From assembly GCA_028819235.1 (NCBI GenBank), contig JAPPMC010000178.1, forward strand, positions 1-62,747: 62,747 bases of DNA. Direction: 5' to 3'. The notes beneath the pieces are model-generated. The model was not told the DNA's origin, ran no database searches, and was given only the letters and a program-made list of their open reading frames with translations. This document shows, in pieces, positions 54,978-62,747 of the stretch. The DNA is from Bryobacterales bacterium (lineage in GTDB: Bacteria > Acidobacteriota > Terriglobia > Bryobacterales > UBA6623). A program made the translations under genes and the position numbers. Position 1 is the stretch's first letter, and the number at the start of each line of letters is the position of its first letter.

Positions 54978-56096
54978 TCACAACAGGTCCGATGCACCGG
55001 CCGCAGCCAGAGCTTCGGTGACCTCTCCGAGCCGTTGCGCATCCTCACGCCGACAGACCAGAAGGGCGTCGTTAGTTTCGACCACGACCAGCCCCCGAAC
55101 CCCGAGCAGGACGGTCTGCCGCTCCGGCACATCAATGTAGTTGTCTGTCGAGTCGACGGCGGAGGCAGGCGAGCGGCAGCAATTCCCGAATCGATCCTTC
55201 GGCAGCAGGGCGTGTAGCGCCTGCCAGCTGCCCAGATCGCTCCAGCCGATGTCCGGTGCGGCAAATCCCGCGACTCGGGCGGAGCGCTCCAGGATCGCCC
55301 GGTCTACCGAAATGCTGTCGCAGCGGCCGTAGGTGTCGAGCAGCCGCCTCTCGGTCTCAGCTGCACCCGTCGCCGCAATGCGGCTGGCAATGCTCCACGT
55401 ATTCGGGAGCAAGTTGCGAAATTCGTCCCGGATTACAGCGGCCTGCCAGAAGAACTGCCCGCTGTTCCAATAGAAGCGTCCCGAGGCGACGAATTCTCGG
55501 GCTTGTTCGAGGTCGGGCTTTTCACGGAATCGGGCAACCCGAATCGGCCCGGATGAGCCCCGCCCCGGCTGCTCGGCGAACTCGATGTAGCCAAAGCCGG
55601 TGTCCGGGCGGGACGGTGGTATTCCCACCACAATGAGGTCTCCGCCCAATGCAGCCCGAAGGGCGGTTCGCAGCAAGTCTGTGTACGCGGCCCCGTCCCG
55701 AATGTGGTGGTCGGAGGGGAAGACGCCGACTACGGCGTCCTGATCTTCGCGGAGCACGAGCGCAGTCGCGAGTGCGATCGCAGGAGCGGTGCTCTTGGCA
55801 ACAGGCTCACCGACAATCTGTCGTGCTTCCAGCTCGGGGAGTTCGTCCGCAACCGCCGCCACTAGGTGTCGAGAAGTCAGGACCCAGACCCGCTCGCGAG
55901 GTACCACCGCAGAAATGCGGTCGAAAGTCTGGCGAAGCAGCGTCCCGCCGCCCAGTGGCGCCAGCAGCTGCTTGGGGCGGGCTATCCGGCTCTGGGGCCA
56001 GAATCGGACGCCACTGCCGCCGGCCAGGATGACGGCGTGGCAACGGTCCCGCAAGCGGTCGCCGGGGGTCGGACCTTGGTTCAGCGGCCCTCCCAC
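54978..56096 (-). CDS. manC: Mannose-1-phosphate guanylyltransferase
   Basis: Nucleotidyltransferase that makes GDP-mannose for glycan synthesis. It has 372 residues and lacks the isomerase half of longer fused enzymes. The nucleotide-binding site is LAGGSGVRFWPQS with RPKQLL (24-45), followed by the GMP-family FPSDHHI, DTGFGYIEF and FREKPDLEQAREF, and IGWSDLGSWQAL near residue 300. Its start overlaps the end of lepB by 16 bases, so the two are co-transcribed. GDP-mannose or GDP-sugar users are not in the window. Confidence 0.93.
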   Translation of the reverse strand: MGGPLNQGPTPGDRLRDRCHAVILAGGSGVRFWPQSRIARPKQLLAPLGGGTLLRQTFDRISAVVPRERVWVLTSRHLVAAVADELPELEARQIVGEPVAKSTAPAIALATALVLREDQDAVVGVFPSDHHIRDGAAYTDLLRTALRAALGGDLIVVGIPPSRPDTGFGYIEFAEQPGRGSSGPIRVARFREKPDLEQAREFVASGRFYWNSGQFFWQAAVIRDEFRNLLPNTWSIASRIAATGAAETERRLLDTYGRCDSISVDRAILERSARVAGFAAPDIGWSDLGSWQALHALLPKDRFGNCCRSPASAVDSTDNYIDVPERQTVLLGVRGLVVVETNDALLVCRREDAQRLGEVTEALAAAGASDLL

Positions 56097-56926
56097 TCGT
56101 AGCCCCGGATGAGCTTGAACGTGCGGGTCCAGCGCGTCTTGGTGAAGAAGTTCGTGGCCAAGTCCCGCAGGTGGTCGAGTGAAATCCCAGGATCCTGCAG
56201 GTGCGATGTGGGCGCGTCATACGACCAGTAGATGATGAGGGGCTTGCCGACGATGTGCTCCCGGGGTACGAATCCCCAGTAGCGGCTGTCAAGGGACTGG
56301 TCCCGGTTGTCGCCCATGGCGAAGTAGTTTCCTTCAGGGACGACAAGCTCGCCGTTCTTGACATGGTTCCGCAGCATGCGCAAGGCCGGCTCGTAGATCT
56401 GCACGGATGGCGCGACGCCCGGGAAGTTGTCGCGGTAAGCGTCGATGTAGTCGCTCTTGTGCACCACATAGGGCTCGTAGATTCTCGCGCCGTTGAGCCA
56501 GAGATCCTTCTCCACCATGCGGATCCGGTCTCCCGGCACGCCCACCACTCTCTTGACGAAGGTCTGGTTGAGGTCGATCGGATAGCGGAAGACGATCACA
56601 TCGCCTCGCTCGACCTCTTGGTACGGCAGGAGGTATTGGCTGATCACCCCGTGGGGCGCGTAGGCAAGCTTGTCGACTAGCAGGTGGTCGCCGATCAGGA
56701 GCGAGTCCTCCATCGAACCGGTCGGAATCACGAACGCCTGCACGAGCGTGGTCGTGCCAAACAGCAGGAGGAGGACGGTCACTGTCCACTCCGCGATGAT
56801 GCCCCTAGGTTCGTCCGGTCCCCTCCTAGGTATCCGCCTAGCCTTGATCGGGGCCTTCGCCAGTTTTGCCTGCATGCGAGTCGCCGCCCCCCAGTCCGGG
56901 TGGCCAGATTCCCATCTTACTTCCAT
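56081..56926 (-). CDS. lepB: Signal peptidase I
   Basis: Membrane serine protease that removes signal peptides from exported proteins. The 281-residue form starts at ATG 56926 (GGAAG five bases upstream); an ATG at 56875 is a weaker option, and the longer open frame beyond 56926 is non-family. A single N-terminal helix (about 46-66) is followed by the catalytic box PTGSMEDSL (Ser 71), the Lys of VKRVVGVPGDRI (Lys 125) and GDNRDQSLDSRYWGFV. One strong membrane helix, and a loop longer than in E. coli, fit this type. manC overlaps its 3' end. Confidence 0.94.
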   Translation of the reverse strand: MEVRWESGHPDWGAATRMQAKLAKAPIKARRIPRRGPDEPRGIIAEWTVTVLLLLFGTTTLVQAFVIPTGSMEDSLLIGDHLLVDKLAYAPHGVISQYLLPYQEVERGDVIVFRYPIDLNQTFVKRVVGVPGDRIRMVEKDLWLNGARIYEPYVVHKSDYIDAYRDNFPGVAPSVQIYEPALRMLRNHVKNGELVVPEGNYFAMGDNRDQSLDSRYWGFVPREHIVGKPLIIYWSYDAPTSHLQDPGISLDHLRDLATNFFTKTRWTRTFKLIRGYEWEGR

Positions 56927-57074
56927 CAGCTTCCGCGGGTCTGACCGCCGCCGTCCGCTCTCGATGCTCAGGCAGATGTCCTCCCGGGCACAAATGGCTG
57001 TCCGGCGGCGGTGGCTATGGCTGGGCCGGAAGCCCAGCGCGGCTTTGACCGACCCCAGAAGGGCTTGGGCTGCC

Positions 57075-58397
57075 TCAAGCCAGAAGCGACCGGATCCCCA
57101 CCCCGAGGATCGCGAGGATGCTCGTCCAGAGCAGCAGGTCGTAGATCGGCGACGGGCGGAGGCCCCTCGGCAGCCTCCGGTAGCGGAAGTGCTGCGCCGC
57201 GAACGCAACGACGACCAGCAGCCCAGCCAGCGCCGCGCCGCCGGCAGCCACCATGACCAGCGGAGCCCTCACAAACAGAAAGAGGAGCGTCCAGACTAGG
57301 GGCAGCAGCCAAGCAAGAGCGGAGAGCCAGCGTTGCCTGGCGCGCTTGTCCTCGTAGCGCAGGAGTCCGAGCTGCGCGAAGGCATCCGTGAACATCCTCG
57401 TGCTGGACGCACACGCCACGAACAGGGTTGAGAAGAGGGTCGTGGCGGCACCCGCCAAGAACAGCGCCATCGCTCCGGGACCGAGCACCTCCGTGTACAT
57501 TGCCGACAGAGCCGAGATGATGCCCGAGCCCTCCGGAACCGGTCCACGGCCGTGCAGCACGGATGCACCCAGCAGGTAGAAGGCGGCGGTCGTCACCGTG
57601 TAGACGACCAATGAGAAGGCGGCGTCGACGTACATGACCCGGATCCAGCCCCGGGCGCGTTCCGTCCACTCCGGAGTGCCGTCCGGCGGCCCGCAGCGGG
57701 ACGCGTAGCCCTTCTCGATGCACCAGTAGGGGTAGGAGATGATCTCGTCCGCGCTGACGCCCGTCAGGCCGAACGCCGCCACGGCGATTCCGACGGCCGC
57801 TGCTGGCAGGTCAAAGGACAGGCCACTCGCTAGCATCGTCAAACTGATGCGGTACGGCGTCCACTGCAGCATCAGCGCGCAGGCCACGGTGACCACGGAG
57901 AAGGTGGCCGTCAGGGCGATCGCCGCGTTCTCAATGAATCGGTATCCGCCGCGCCAAACCAGCGCGGCGGCGGCGGCTCCGCACGCCCAGACCCAGCCGT
58001 TCTCTGCGATCCCAGGGAAGGCAAGGTGGAGCGTGGCGGCGACAGCCCCAACAATGCCTCCGTATTGCACGAGCTGGACCAGCTTCACTGCCAGCCAGAC
58101 CCACACCGACCAAGACACTCCCCGGATCCGCGGGCCGGGCAGCCGGTTGAAGGCACGCATGCTGGTCTCGCCTGACGCAATCGCGTGCTTGCCGAACTCG
58201 AGCTGCACTGCGACCTTGACGGCGCAGCTGACGAGGATCACCCACAGCGCGACGAAGCCGGCGCTGGCGCCGAGAGCCGTGGTCATAATCAGCTCTCCCG
58301 ACCCGACCACGTTTGCGGTGAGGATGAGTGACGGGCCAATGTTCGCCAAGATTGCGATCAGGCCCTTGGGAGCCTTGCTGGGCGGGTGCCGGGTCAC
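57075..58397 (-). CDS. Nramp-like membrane carrier, GSGE type
   Basis: A 440-residue polytopic protein with about eleven membrane segments. A GTG at 58397 is the best start: it lies 15 residues before helix 1, whereas the open frame further back is unlike the family. In helix 1 the Nramp DPGN is replaced by VVGSGELIMTT, parallel to the GGGE of the carrier at 5636-7063, and helix 6 has AFGLTGVSADEIISYPYWCIEKGY. So both belong to the divergent Nramp-related branch whose substrate is unknown. It is preceded by icd on the other strand (divergent) and followed by lepB on the same strand. Confidence 0.75.
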   Translation of the reverse strand: MTRHPPSKAPKGLIAILANIGPSLILTANVVGSGELIMTTALGASAGFVALWVILVSCAVKVAVQLEFGKHAIASGETSMRAFNRLPGPRIRGVSWSVWVWLAVKLVQLVQYGGIVGAVAATLHLAFPGIAENGWVWACGAAAAALVWRGGYRFIENAAIALTATFSVVTVACALMLQWTPYRISLTMLASGLSFDLPAAAVGIAVAAFGLTGVSADEIISYPYWCIEKGYASRCGPPDGTPEWTERARGWIRVMYVDAAFSLVVYTVTTAAFYLLGASVLHGRGPVPEGSGIISALSAMYTEVLGPGAMALFLAGAATTLFSTLFVACASSTRMFTDAFAQLGLLRYEDKRARQRWLSALAWLLPLVWTLLFLFVRAPLVMVAAGGAALAGLLVVVAFAAQHFRYRRLPRGLRPSPIYDLLLWTSILAILGVGIRSLLA

Positions 58398-58705
58398 TTC
58401 GCGCCGTTCTTGGGGAATGGGCCGAGTTCGCAGTGCGATCGCTGAACAATGCAGCGCCCCCGAAACCTGAGGCCTCCCGGGTCGCCGGGCGCTCCCTTTG
58501 CGCCCACTGGACGGGAACTGCCAGAAGGCTGCCCAGCCTCGACCGCTGCAGCGCGCAGGTCCCATCGTATCCGCAGCTGCGGCCCGTTGGCGTTGCCCGT
58601 GTTCCACCCCGGTGATATCCTTGGAGGCTGGCCGGGCGGGCGAACTGCCGCGCCCGAGAGGTGGGGTGGGTCGTCGGTCCCGTACGCCTCAGCACTCCAA
58701 CCCAA

Positions 58706-59953
58706 ATGCCTGTCTTCAACGGTATCCCTGTCCCTGCTGACGGCTCCCGCATTCACATGGAGGCCGGTCGCTGCACCGTTCCGGACTGCCCGATCGTGCC
58801 GTTCATCGAGGGGGATGGAACGGGGCGCGATATATGGCGGGCGGCGCGCCCTGTGGTGGACGCGGCCGTCGAGAAGGCCTACTCAGGCAGCAAGCGAATC
58901 TCTTGGTACGAGATCTTCGCCGGCCAGAAAGCCTACGACAGGTTCGGCGAGTGGCTACCTTCTGACACCGTTGACGCCATCAGGGAATTCTCGGTGGCCA
59001 TAAAGGGGCCCCTGACCACTCCCGTCGGCGGCGGGATTCGCAGCCTCAATGTTGCTCTGCGCCAGATTCTCGACCTGTATTCCTGCGTCCGGCCCGTGAA
59101 GTGGTATCCCGGCGTGCCTTCACCCGTTAAGAGTCCGGGATCTCTGGACGTCGTCGTATACCGTGAGAACACCGAGGATGTCTACGCGGGAATCGAGTGG
59201 GAGCAGGGGAGCAAGGATGCAGGTGCGCTGATCGACATCCTCAACGAGCGGTTCGGACGGAGCATTCGGCCGGATTCCGGCATTGGGATCAAGCCCGTCT
59301 CCATCACTGGGTCGAAGCGCCTGGTTCGGGCCGCTATCCAGTACGCGATCGACAACGGGCGATCGTCTGTGACATTGGTCCACAAGGGGAACATCCAGAA
59401 GTTCACCGAGGGCGCATTCCGGGACTGGGGGTACGAGGTGGCCACCCAGGACTTCCGCGAAGCGTGCGTCACGGAGGCTGAGGTCTGGGATCGCTTCGGC
59501 GGTGTCGCGCCCGACGGGAAGATTCTCGTGAAGGACCGCATTGCGGATTCAATGTTCCAGCAGGTCCTCCTGCGCCCCGCCGAGTACGACGTCATTGCCA
59601 CCACTAACCTGAATGGCGACTACATCTCCGACGCATGCGCCGCGCAGGTGGGAGGGCTTGGGCTGGCCCCAGGGGCAAACATCGGAGACAGCCAGGCCCT
59701 GTTCGAAGCCACGCACGGGACCGCACCCAAGTACGCGGATAAAGACGTTATCAACCCCAGCAGCGTGATCCTCTCTGGGGTCATGATGCTGAAGCACTTG
59801 GGTTGGCGGGAGGCGGCCGAACTTGTGGAGACCGGCATGACCGGGGCGATCGCGGCCAAGACCGTCACCTACGACCTCCACAGGCAGATGGATGGCGCCA
59901 CCAAGGTTCGATGCAGCGAGTTCGGTGCGGCGGTGATCAGCCACATGGGATGA
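58706..59953 (+). CDS. icd: Isocitrate dehydrogenase, NADP-type
   Basis: TCA-cycle enzyme converting isocitrate to 2-oxoglutarate. It has 415 residues from ATG 58706; longer frame upstream is non-family. Substrate residues are present in [20 protein letters not shown] and [15 protein letters not shown], and metal Asp segments near [11 protein letters not shown]. The cofactor residues fit NADP: HGTAPKY (Lys and Tyr that meet the 2'-phosphate) and TYDLHR (Tyr and Arg). It is directly followed by mdh, 21 bases away, so these two cycle enzymes likely share a transcript. Confidence 0.95.
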   Translation: MPVFNGIPVPADGSRIHMEAGRCTVPDCPIVPFIEGDGTGRDIWRAARPVVDAAVEKAYSGSKRISWYEIFAGQKAYDRFGEWLPSDTVDAIREFSVAIKGPLTTPVGGGIRSLNVALRQILDLYSCVRPVKWYPGVPSPVKSPGSLDVVVYRENTEDVYAGIEWEQGSKDAGALIDILNERFGRSIRPDSGIGIKPVSITGSKRLVRAAIQYAIDNGRSSVTLVHKGNIQKFTEGAFRDWGYEVATQDFREACVTEAEVWDRFGGVAPDGKILVKDRIADSMFQQVLLRPAEYDVIATTNLNGDYISDACAAQVGGLGLAPGANIGDSQALFEATHGTAPKYADKDVINPSSVILSGVMMLKHLGWREAAELVETGMTGAIAAKTVTYDLHRQMDGATKVRCSEFGAAVISHMG

Positions 59954-59974
59954 AGACCGGAGGGTACAGGACAG

Positions 59975-60910
59975 ATGCGACGCAAGGTTACGATCATCGG
60001 GGCGGGCAACGTGGGCGCCAGCTGCGCCTTGCGGATCGCTGACAAGGGGCTCGCCGACGTCACGCTGATCGACATCATCGAGGGCGTCCCGCAGGGCAAG
60101 GCGCTGGACATTCTCGAGGCGTGCCCCGTTCAGGGCACGGACGTCCGAGTGGTCGGGACCAACGACTACGAGGAGACGGCCAACTCGGACATCGTGGTCA
60201 TGACGGCCGGATTCCCGCGCAAGCCGGGAATGAGCCGCGACGACCTGCTGCTGAAGAACGCCTCGATCGTCCAATCCTGCATCGCTTCAGCGGCGCGCTA
60301 TTCCCCGAACGCGATACTGATCATCGTCTCGAATCCCCTTGACGCCATGTGCCACGTCGCGCTGGAGACTTCCGGGTTCTCCCGCAACCGCGTGATAGGG
60401 ATGGCCGGCGTGCTCGACACCGCGCGCTTCCGGACGTTTCTCGCGGAAGCGGCAGGCGTGTCGGCAAGCAACGTTGTGGCGATGGTGCTGGGCGGCCACG
60501 GGGACACGATGGTGCCTCTGGTGCGCTACACGAGCGTGTCCGGCATCCCGATAGGCCAGATCCTGACGCAGGAGCAGATTGCGGGCATCGTCCAGCGGAC
60601 CCGCGACGGGGGAGCCGAGATCGTTGGCCACCTCAAGACCGGCAGCGCATATTACGCACCGTCCTCCTCGGTAGTGGAGATGGTCGAGTCCATCCTCAGG
60701 GATCAGCGAAAGGTCCTGCCGTGCGCAGCCCGGCTCGAGGGCGAGTACGGCCGCCAAGGGATCTTCGTCGGCGTGCCTTGCAAGCTGGGCGCGGGCGGGC
60801 TGGAACACATCTACGAAGTGGAGCTCGATGATTCCGAGCGGGCGGCGCTAGAGGCCAGCGCGGACGCCGTCCAGGAGCTCGTCGAGGTCCTTGGTCAAAA
60901 CGGCTACTGA
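59975..60910 (+). CDS. mdh: Malate dehydrogenase (LDH-like type)
   Basis: NAD-dependent malate dehydrogenase of 311 residues, of the lactate-dehydrogenase-like kind found in many bacteria. The nucleotide-binding loop [10 protein letters not shown] (9-18) is followed by an acidic residue after strand two (VTLIDI), which favours NAD. The substrate arginines are in [14 protein letters not shown], the catalytic pair includes [11 protein letters not shown] and [10 protein letters not shown], with GVPCKLG near the end. A GGAGGGTACAGGACAG leader gives a strong ribosome site. It follows icd at 21 bases. Confidence 0.95.
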   Translation: MRRKVTIIGAGNVGASCALRIADKGLADVTLIDIIEGVPQGKALDILEACPVQGTDVRVVGTNDYEETANSDIVVMTAGFPRKPGMSRDDLLLKNASIVQSCIASAARYSPNAILIIVSNPLDAMCHVALETSGFSRNRVIGMAGVLDTARFRTFLAEAAGVSASNVVAMVLGGHGDTMVPLVRYTSVSGIPIGQILTQEQIAGIVQRTRDGGAEIVGHLKTGSAYYAPSSSVVEMVESILRDQRKVLPCAARLEGEYGRQGIFVGVPCKLGAGGLEHIYEVELDDSERAALEASADAVQELVEVLGQNGY

Positions 60911-60924
60911 TCCGGGGCACGGGC

Positions 60925-60966
60925 CAAGGCTGAGCCTTGACATTGCCTAGGGGGCTCTGGGACGAT
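60925..60966 (+). promoter_or_regulatory. Inverted repeat and possible promoter before first secreted paralogue
   Basis: CAAGGCT-G-AGCCTTG (60925-60939) is an exact inverted repeat with a one-base centre, running into TTGACA (60937-60942). A weak -10 (GACGAT, 60961-60966) is 18 bases on. It could be a promoter under an operator or a short stem after mdh. Confidence 0.25.
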
Positions 60967-61006
60967 GGCCGCAAGTCGGCCTCGGTCGTCTCTCAGGGAG
61001 GGAAGT

Positions 61007-61315
61007 ATGAACAAGTCGAGAATCTTTGCCATCGTCGGATTGTTGGCACTCAGCGCTTCGATGGGAATCGCAGGTACGGTAACGGGGACCGTGCTGGATG
61101 CGGGTTGCGCGAAGGCCGGTCACGTGGATCTGGAATGTGCCAAGAACTGCATCGCCAACGGGGCTCCCGCGGTCGTTGTCACGGCAGACGGAAAAGTCTA
61201 TGAAGTCGCGGAGCAGGCCAAGCTCGTGCCCCACGCAGGCACCAAGGTCAAGGTGACCGGCGCGATCGAGGGTGAGAAGATCACCTCCATCGAGCGCGTC
61301 GAGAAGGCGGGCTGA
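61007..61315 (+). CDS. Small secreted Cys/His protein, paralogue 1
   Basis: A 102-residue exported protein. Signal peptide at about 1-23 (IFAIVGLLALSASMGIAG); the rest is a compact beta-rich fold with AVVVTADGKVYEVAEQAKLVPHAGTKVKVTG (OB-like strand pattern). Three cysteines and a histidine sit in a cluster, Cys 34, His 39, Cys 44 and Cys 48 (C-x4-H-x4-C-x3-C), suitable for a metal or disulfide site. The start is ATG 61007 with GGGAGGGAAG upstream. It is clearly paralogous to the gene at 61589. The function is unknown. Confidence 0.75.
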   Translation: MNKSRIFAIVGLLALSASMGIAGTVTGTVLDAGCAKAGHVDLECAKNCIANGAPAVVVTADGKVYEVAEQAKLVPHAGTKVKVTGAIEGEKITSIERVEKAG

Positions 61316-61512
61316 ATCGTCGCGTCGCCTCCCGGCTGCGGTCCAAGGCCATTGGGCAGCGGACAGGGCAGTTTGACCGAATCGGTTGATTGGTACGGCT
61401 GGCCCGGCCAGACGCCCCAGTAAGGGACGCGCATGCTCCTGCTGGCTGATGCGGGCTGAGTCGCCCAAGCGATTAGGAGGGCGAAGACTTCCGCCCACAA
61501 GAAGCGAAGTGC

Positions 61513-61540
61513 TTGACAGGCATCGTGCGAGTGGTAGACT
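61513..61540 (+). promoter_or_regulatory. Sigma-70-like promoter of paralogue 2
   Basis: TTGACA (61513-61518) and TAGACT (61535-61540) with a 16-base spacer, 49 bases before the ATG of the second secreted paralogue. This is the clearest promoter-like pair in the window and suggests paralogue 2 is transcribed on its own. Confidence 0.6.
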
Positions 61541-61588
61541 ACTCTGAGTAGCCCGGTCAGGGCTGCGACGAGAGAAAGGGAGATTGAG

Positions 61589-61900
61589 ATGAAGAAGATG
61601 ATCACTCTGGTGGCGCTGACGCTGCTGGTCACGTCGCTCGCCTTCGCGGGTTCTGTCACGGGCTACGTCACGGACCTCAAGTGCGCCAAGGCCGACAAGG
61701 CAGGCGCGGGGCACGCTGGCTGCGCGAAGGGTTGCATCGGCGGCGGTGAGCCGGCGGTTGTCGTCACCGAGGACGGCAAGATCTATGAAGTGGCCGAGCA
61801 GGACAAGGTCACAGGGCACGCGGGCGCGAAGGTGACCGTGATGGGCACGATCGACGGGATGAAGATCACGAAGGTCGAGAGCGTCAAGGCAGAGGGCTAG
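61589..61900 (+). CDS. Small secreted Cys/His protein, paralogue 2
   Basis: A 103-residue exported protein, paralogue of 61007-61315. Signal peptide at about 1-20 (LVALTLLVTSLAFA). The cysteine cluster is kept (Cys 32, Cys 45, Cys 49) with a His at 42, but the first spacing is three residues longer. The second half is nearly the same as paralogue 1 (GxPAVVVTxDGKxYEVAEQ). Ribosome site AGAAAGGGAG. The two genes probably arose by local duplication. The protein may bind a metal, but this is not shown. Confidence 0.75.
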   Translation: MKKMITLVALTLLVTSLAFAGSVTGYVTDLKCAKADKAGAGHAGCAKGCIGGGEPAVVVTEDGKIYEVAEQDKVTGHAGAKVTVMGTIDGMKITKVESVKAEG

Positions 61901-61918
61901 CCAGTCCGCTGTCGCATC

Positions 61919-61941
61919 GGGCCCGAGGCATCGTCGGGCCC
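61919..61941 (+). terminator. GC-rich hairpin after paralogue 2
   Basis: GGGCCCGA and TCGGGCCC form an exact 8-bp stem around a seven-base loop, 19 bases after the stop. No T-run follows, so it is more a stabilising hairpin than a classic terminator. Confidence 0.4.
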
Positions 61942-61960
61942 ACCAACTACTGAAGCAAGC

Positions 61961-61991
61961 GGGGTCCGCCCAAGGTGGTGGGCCCCTGTTT
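61961..61991 (+). terminator. Rho-independent-like terminator
   Basis: GGGGTCCGCC and GGTGGGCCCC pair as a 10-bp stem with two G-U pairs and a six-base loop, followed by TGTTT. This is the better of two hairpins after paralogue 2. Confidence 0.5.
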
Positions 61992-62195
61992 CCGGTTGCA
62001 TGGCGTAGGCGTATCGGCTGCCGTATTGGCGCGAGTCGGCGATCGTCCGTGGGCCGGTACAACAGGGCTTGTTCGGGACCGATGGCCCCCTGTCTGGCGG
62101 GCACCGGACTCCGACGGGCCCTTCCGTACGTACTCTGCTCGCTACTCGTGCGGAGGACAGGTCCCCTTGGCACGGCATGACAGTGGGGCTCTTCC

Positions 62196-62726
62196 ATGAG
62201 ATCCCGGGACAGTACGGAGTCGGCACCGCGGGTCGAGCCGCCCGCCGTCGATCGGTCCGCCCAAGTGGCGTCTCCGTCTCAACTCGGGTCGGGTGCGGCC
62301 CATGGCGACGCTCCGGGGAAGAACCGCTTTCGCCTGCGGCCACTGCGATTGTCGGCCTACACCGCCGGCGTTCGCGCCGGCTGGCCGGACAGTGACATCG
62401 AACGTGCCATTGTGTGCGGCCTTCCGCGTCGTTTCCACGCAACGTCGTCCGCAATTCAGCGTCGGCTGCTCCAAGAGCGTGTTCCTTTGACCCGCACTAG
62501 GTGGGACGCCCTCCTGGCGGCCATGGTCGAGCACTTGGCCCTGATCCACGGGCATCGTGTGCCCGAATGGGCGGACGAACCGGAGCGGTTCTTGGACATC
62601 CCTTGGGTCTTGCCATCAAACCCCACCGGGCGCCGGAACGCACTGTTGTACGCCCCCGCCCCATTCCTGCGGCACGGGGCAATCCCCGATCCACAGGGCG
62701 ATTCTTTTTTGAGAGGCCAGAGCTGA
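62196..62726 (+). CDS. Unidentified protein at right edge
   Basis: A 176-residue frame, of which the first ~45 residues look low-complexity, so a later start is likely. The rest has a protein-like composition: GVRAGWPDSDIERAIVCGLP, then LLAAMVEHLALIHGHRVPEW and ERFLDIPWVLPS, ending in APAPFLRHGAIPDPQG. I have seen similar (EHLALxHGxxxPEW, ERFLDxPW, AFxRRGI) segments in unnamed proteins that sit beside toxin-antitoxin-type nucleotidyltransferases, but the match is from memory and the partner would lie outside the window. An ATG at 62743 could start the next gene. Confidence 0.4.
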   Translation: MRSRDSTESAPRVEPPAVDRSAQVASPSQLGSGAAHGDAPGKNRFRLRPLRLSAYTAGVRAGWPDSDIERAIVCGLPRRFHATSSAIQRRLLQERVPLTRTRWDALLAAMVEHLALIHGHRVPEWADEPERFLDIPWVLPSNPTGRRNALLYAPAPFLRHGAIPDPQGDSFLRGQS

Positions 62727-62747
62727 GCATGGTGGGAGAGGGATGAG

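Overview
The window looks like a chromosomal segment of a GC-rich Gram-negative bacterium, most probably an acidobacterium. Two very large TonB-dependent receptors of the Oar type (each with an N-terminal carboxypeptidase-regulatory-like domain), a Tol/Exb cluster, LolA, and a pilM-N-O-P assembly set require a two-membrane envelope. Oar-type receptors of about 1050 residues and the Nramp-like carriers with a GxGE motif are typical of Acidobacteriota. The phylum is an inference from gene content; there is no rRNA here.

Layout. 1-5.5 kb: exbB-exbD-tonB-like-tolB on the minus strand (possibly followed by the first codons of pal at the left edge), divergent from recN. 5.6-12 kb: an Nramp-like carrier, an AlbA_2/GHKL-type protein with an unusual C-terminal extension, and a large secreted DUF3604 protein. 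12.2-15.8 kb: an overlapping plus-strand operon cysQ-GAF-altronate dehydratase, tRNA-Met(CAT) and a secreted cyclophilin. 16-19.5 kb: lolA, an alaC-like aminotransferase and a Fic protein, all minus strand. 19.5-21.5 kb: two diverged tandem copies of a ~0.97 kb unit, each carrying a minus-strand DUF1499 gene (one degraded, one open) and a block of ~31-bp motifs with a hairpin. 21.9-29 kb: Oar receptor, SDR, adenylate-kinase-like protein and a beta-propeller protein, separated by long empty stretches. 29.6-30.2 kb: vapBC. 30.7-41.6 kb: a co-directional minus-strand run of LytTR regulator, second Oar receptor, pilC, pilB, pilM, pilN, pilO, pilP-like and a pseudopilin-like gene, with no secretin in view.

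42.4-54.6 kb is a defence island: an IS630-type transposase remnant, an OLD-like ATPase/TOPRIM nuclease, a 969-residue adenine-methyltransferase protein with a nuclease-like N-terminus lying between two ~0.67-kb direct repeats, gene debris, and a two-gene McrBC system whose McrB carries an EVE-like domain. 55-62.7 kb returns to housekeeping: manC-lepB (overlapping), a second Nramp-like carrier, icd-mdh (adjacent TCA genes), two tandem paralogous secreted Cys/His proteins, and an unidentified gene at the right edge.

The most unusual structures are the repeat-flanked methyltransferase cassette, the DUF1499/31-bp-motif tandem repeat, the OLD-like gene with its overlapping short upstream frame, and the C-terminal fusion on the AlbA_2/GHKL protein. 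No CRISPR array, rRNA, phage structural gene or replication origin was seen.
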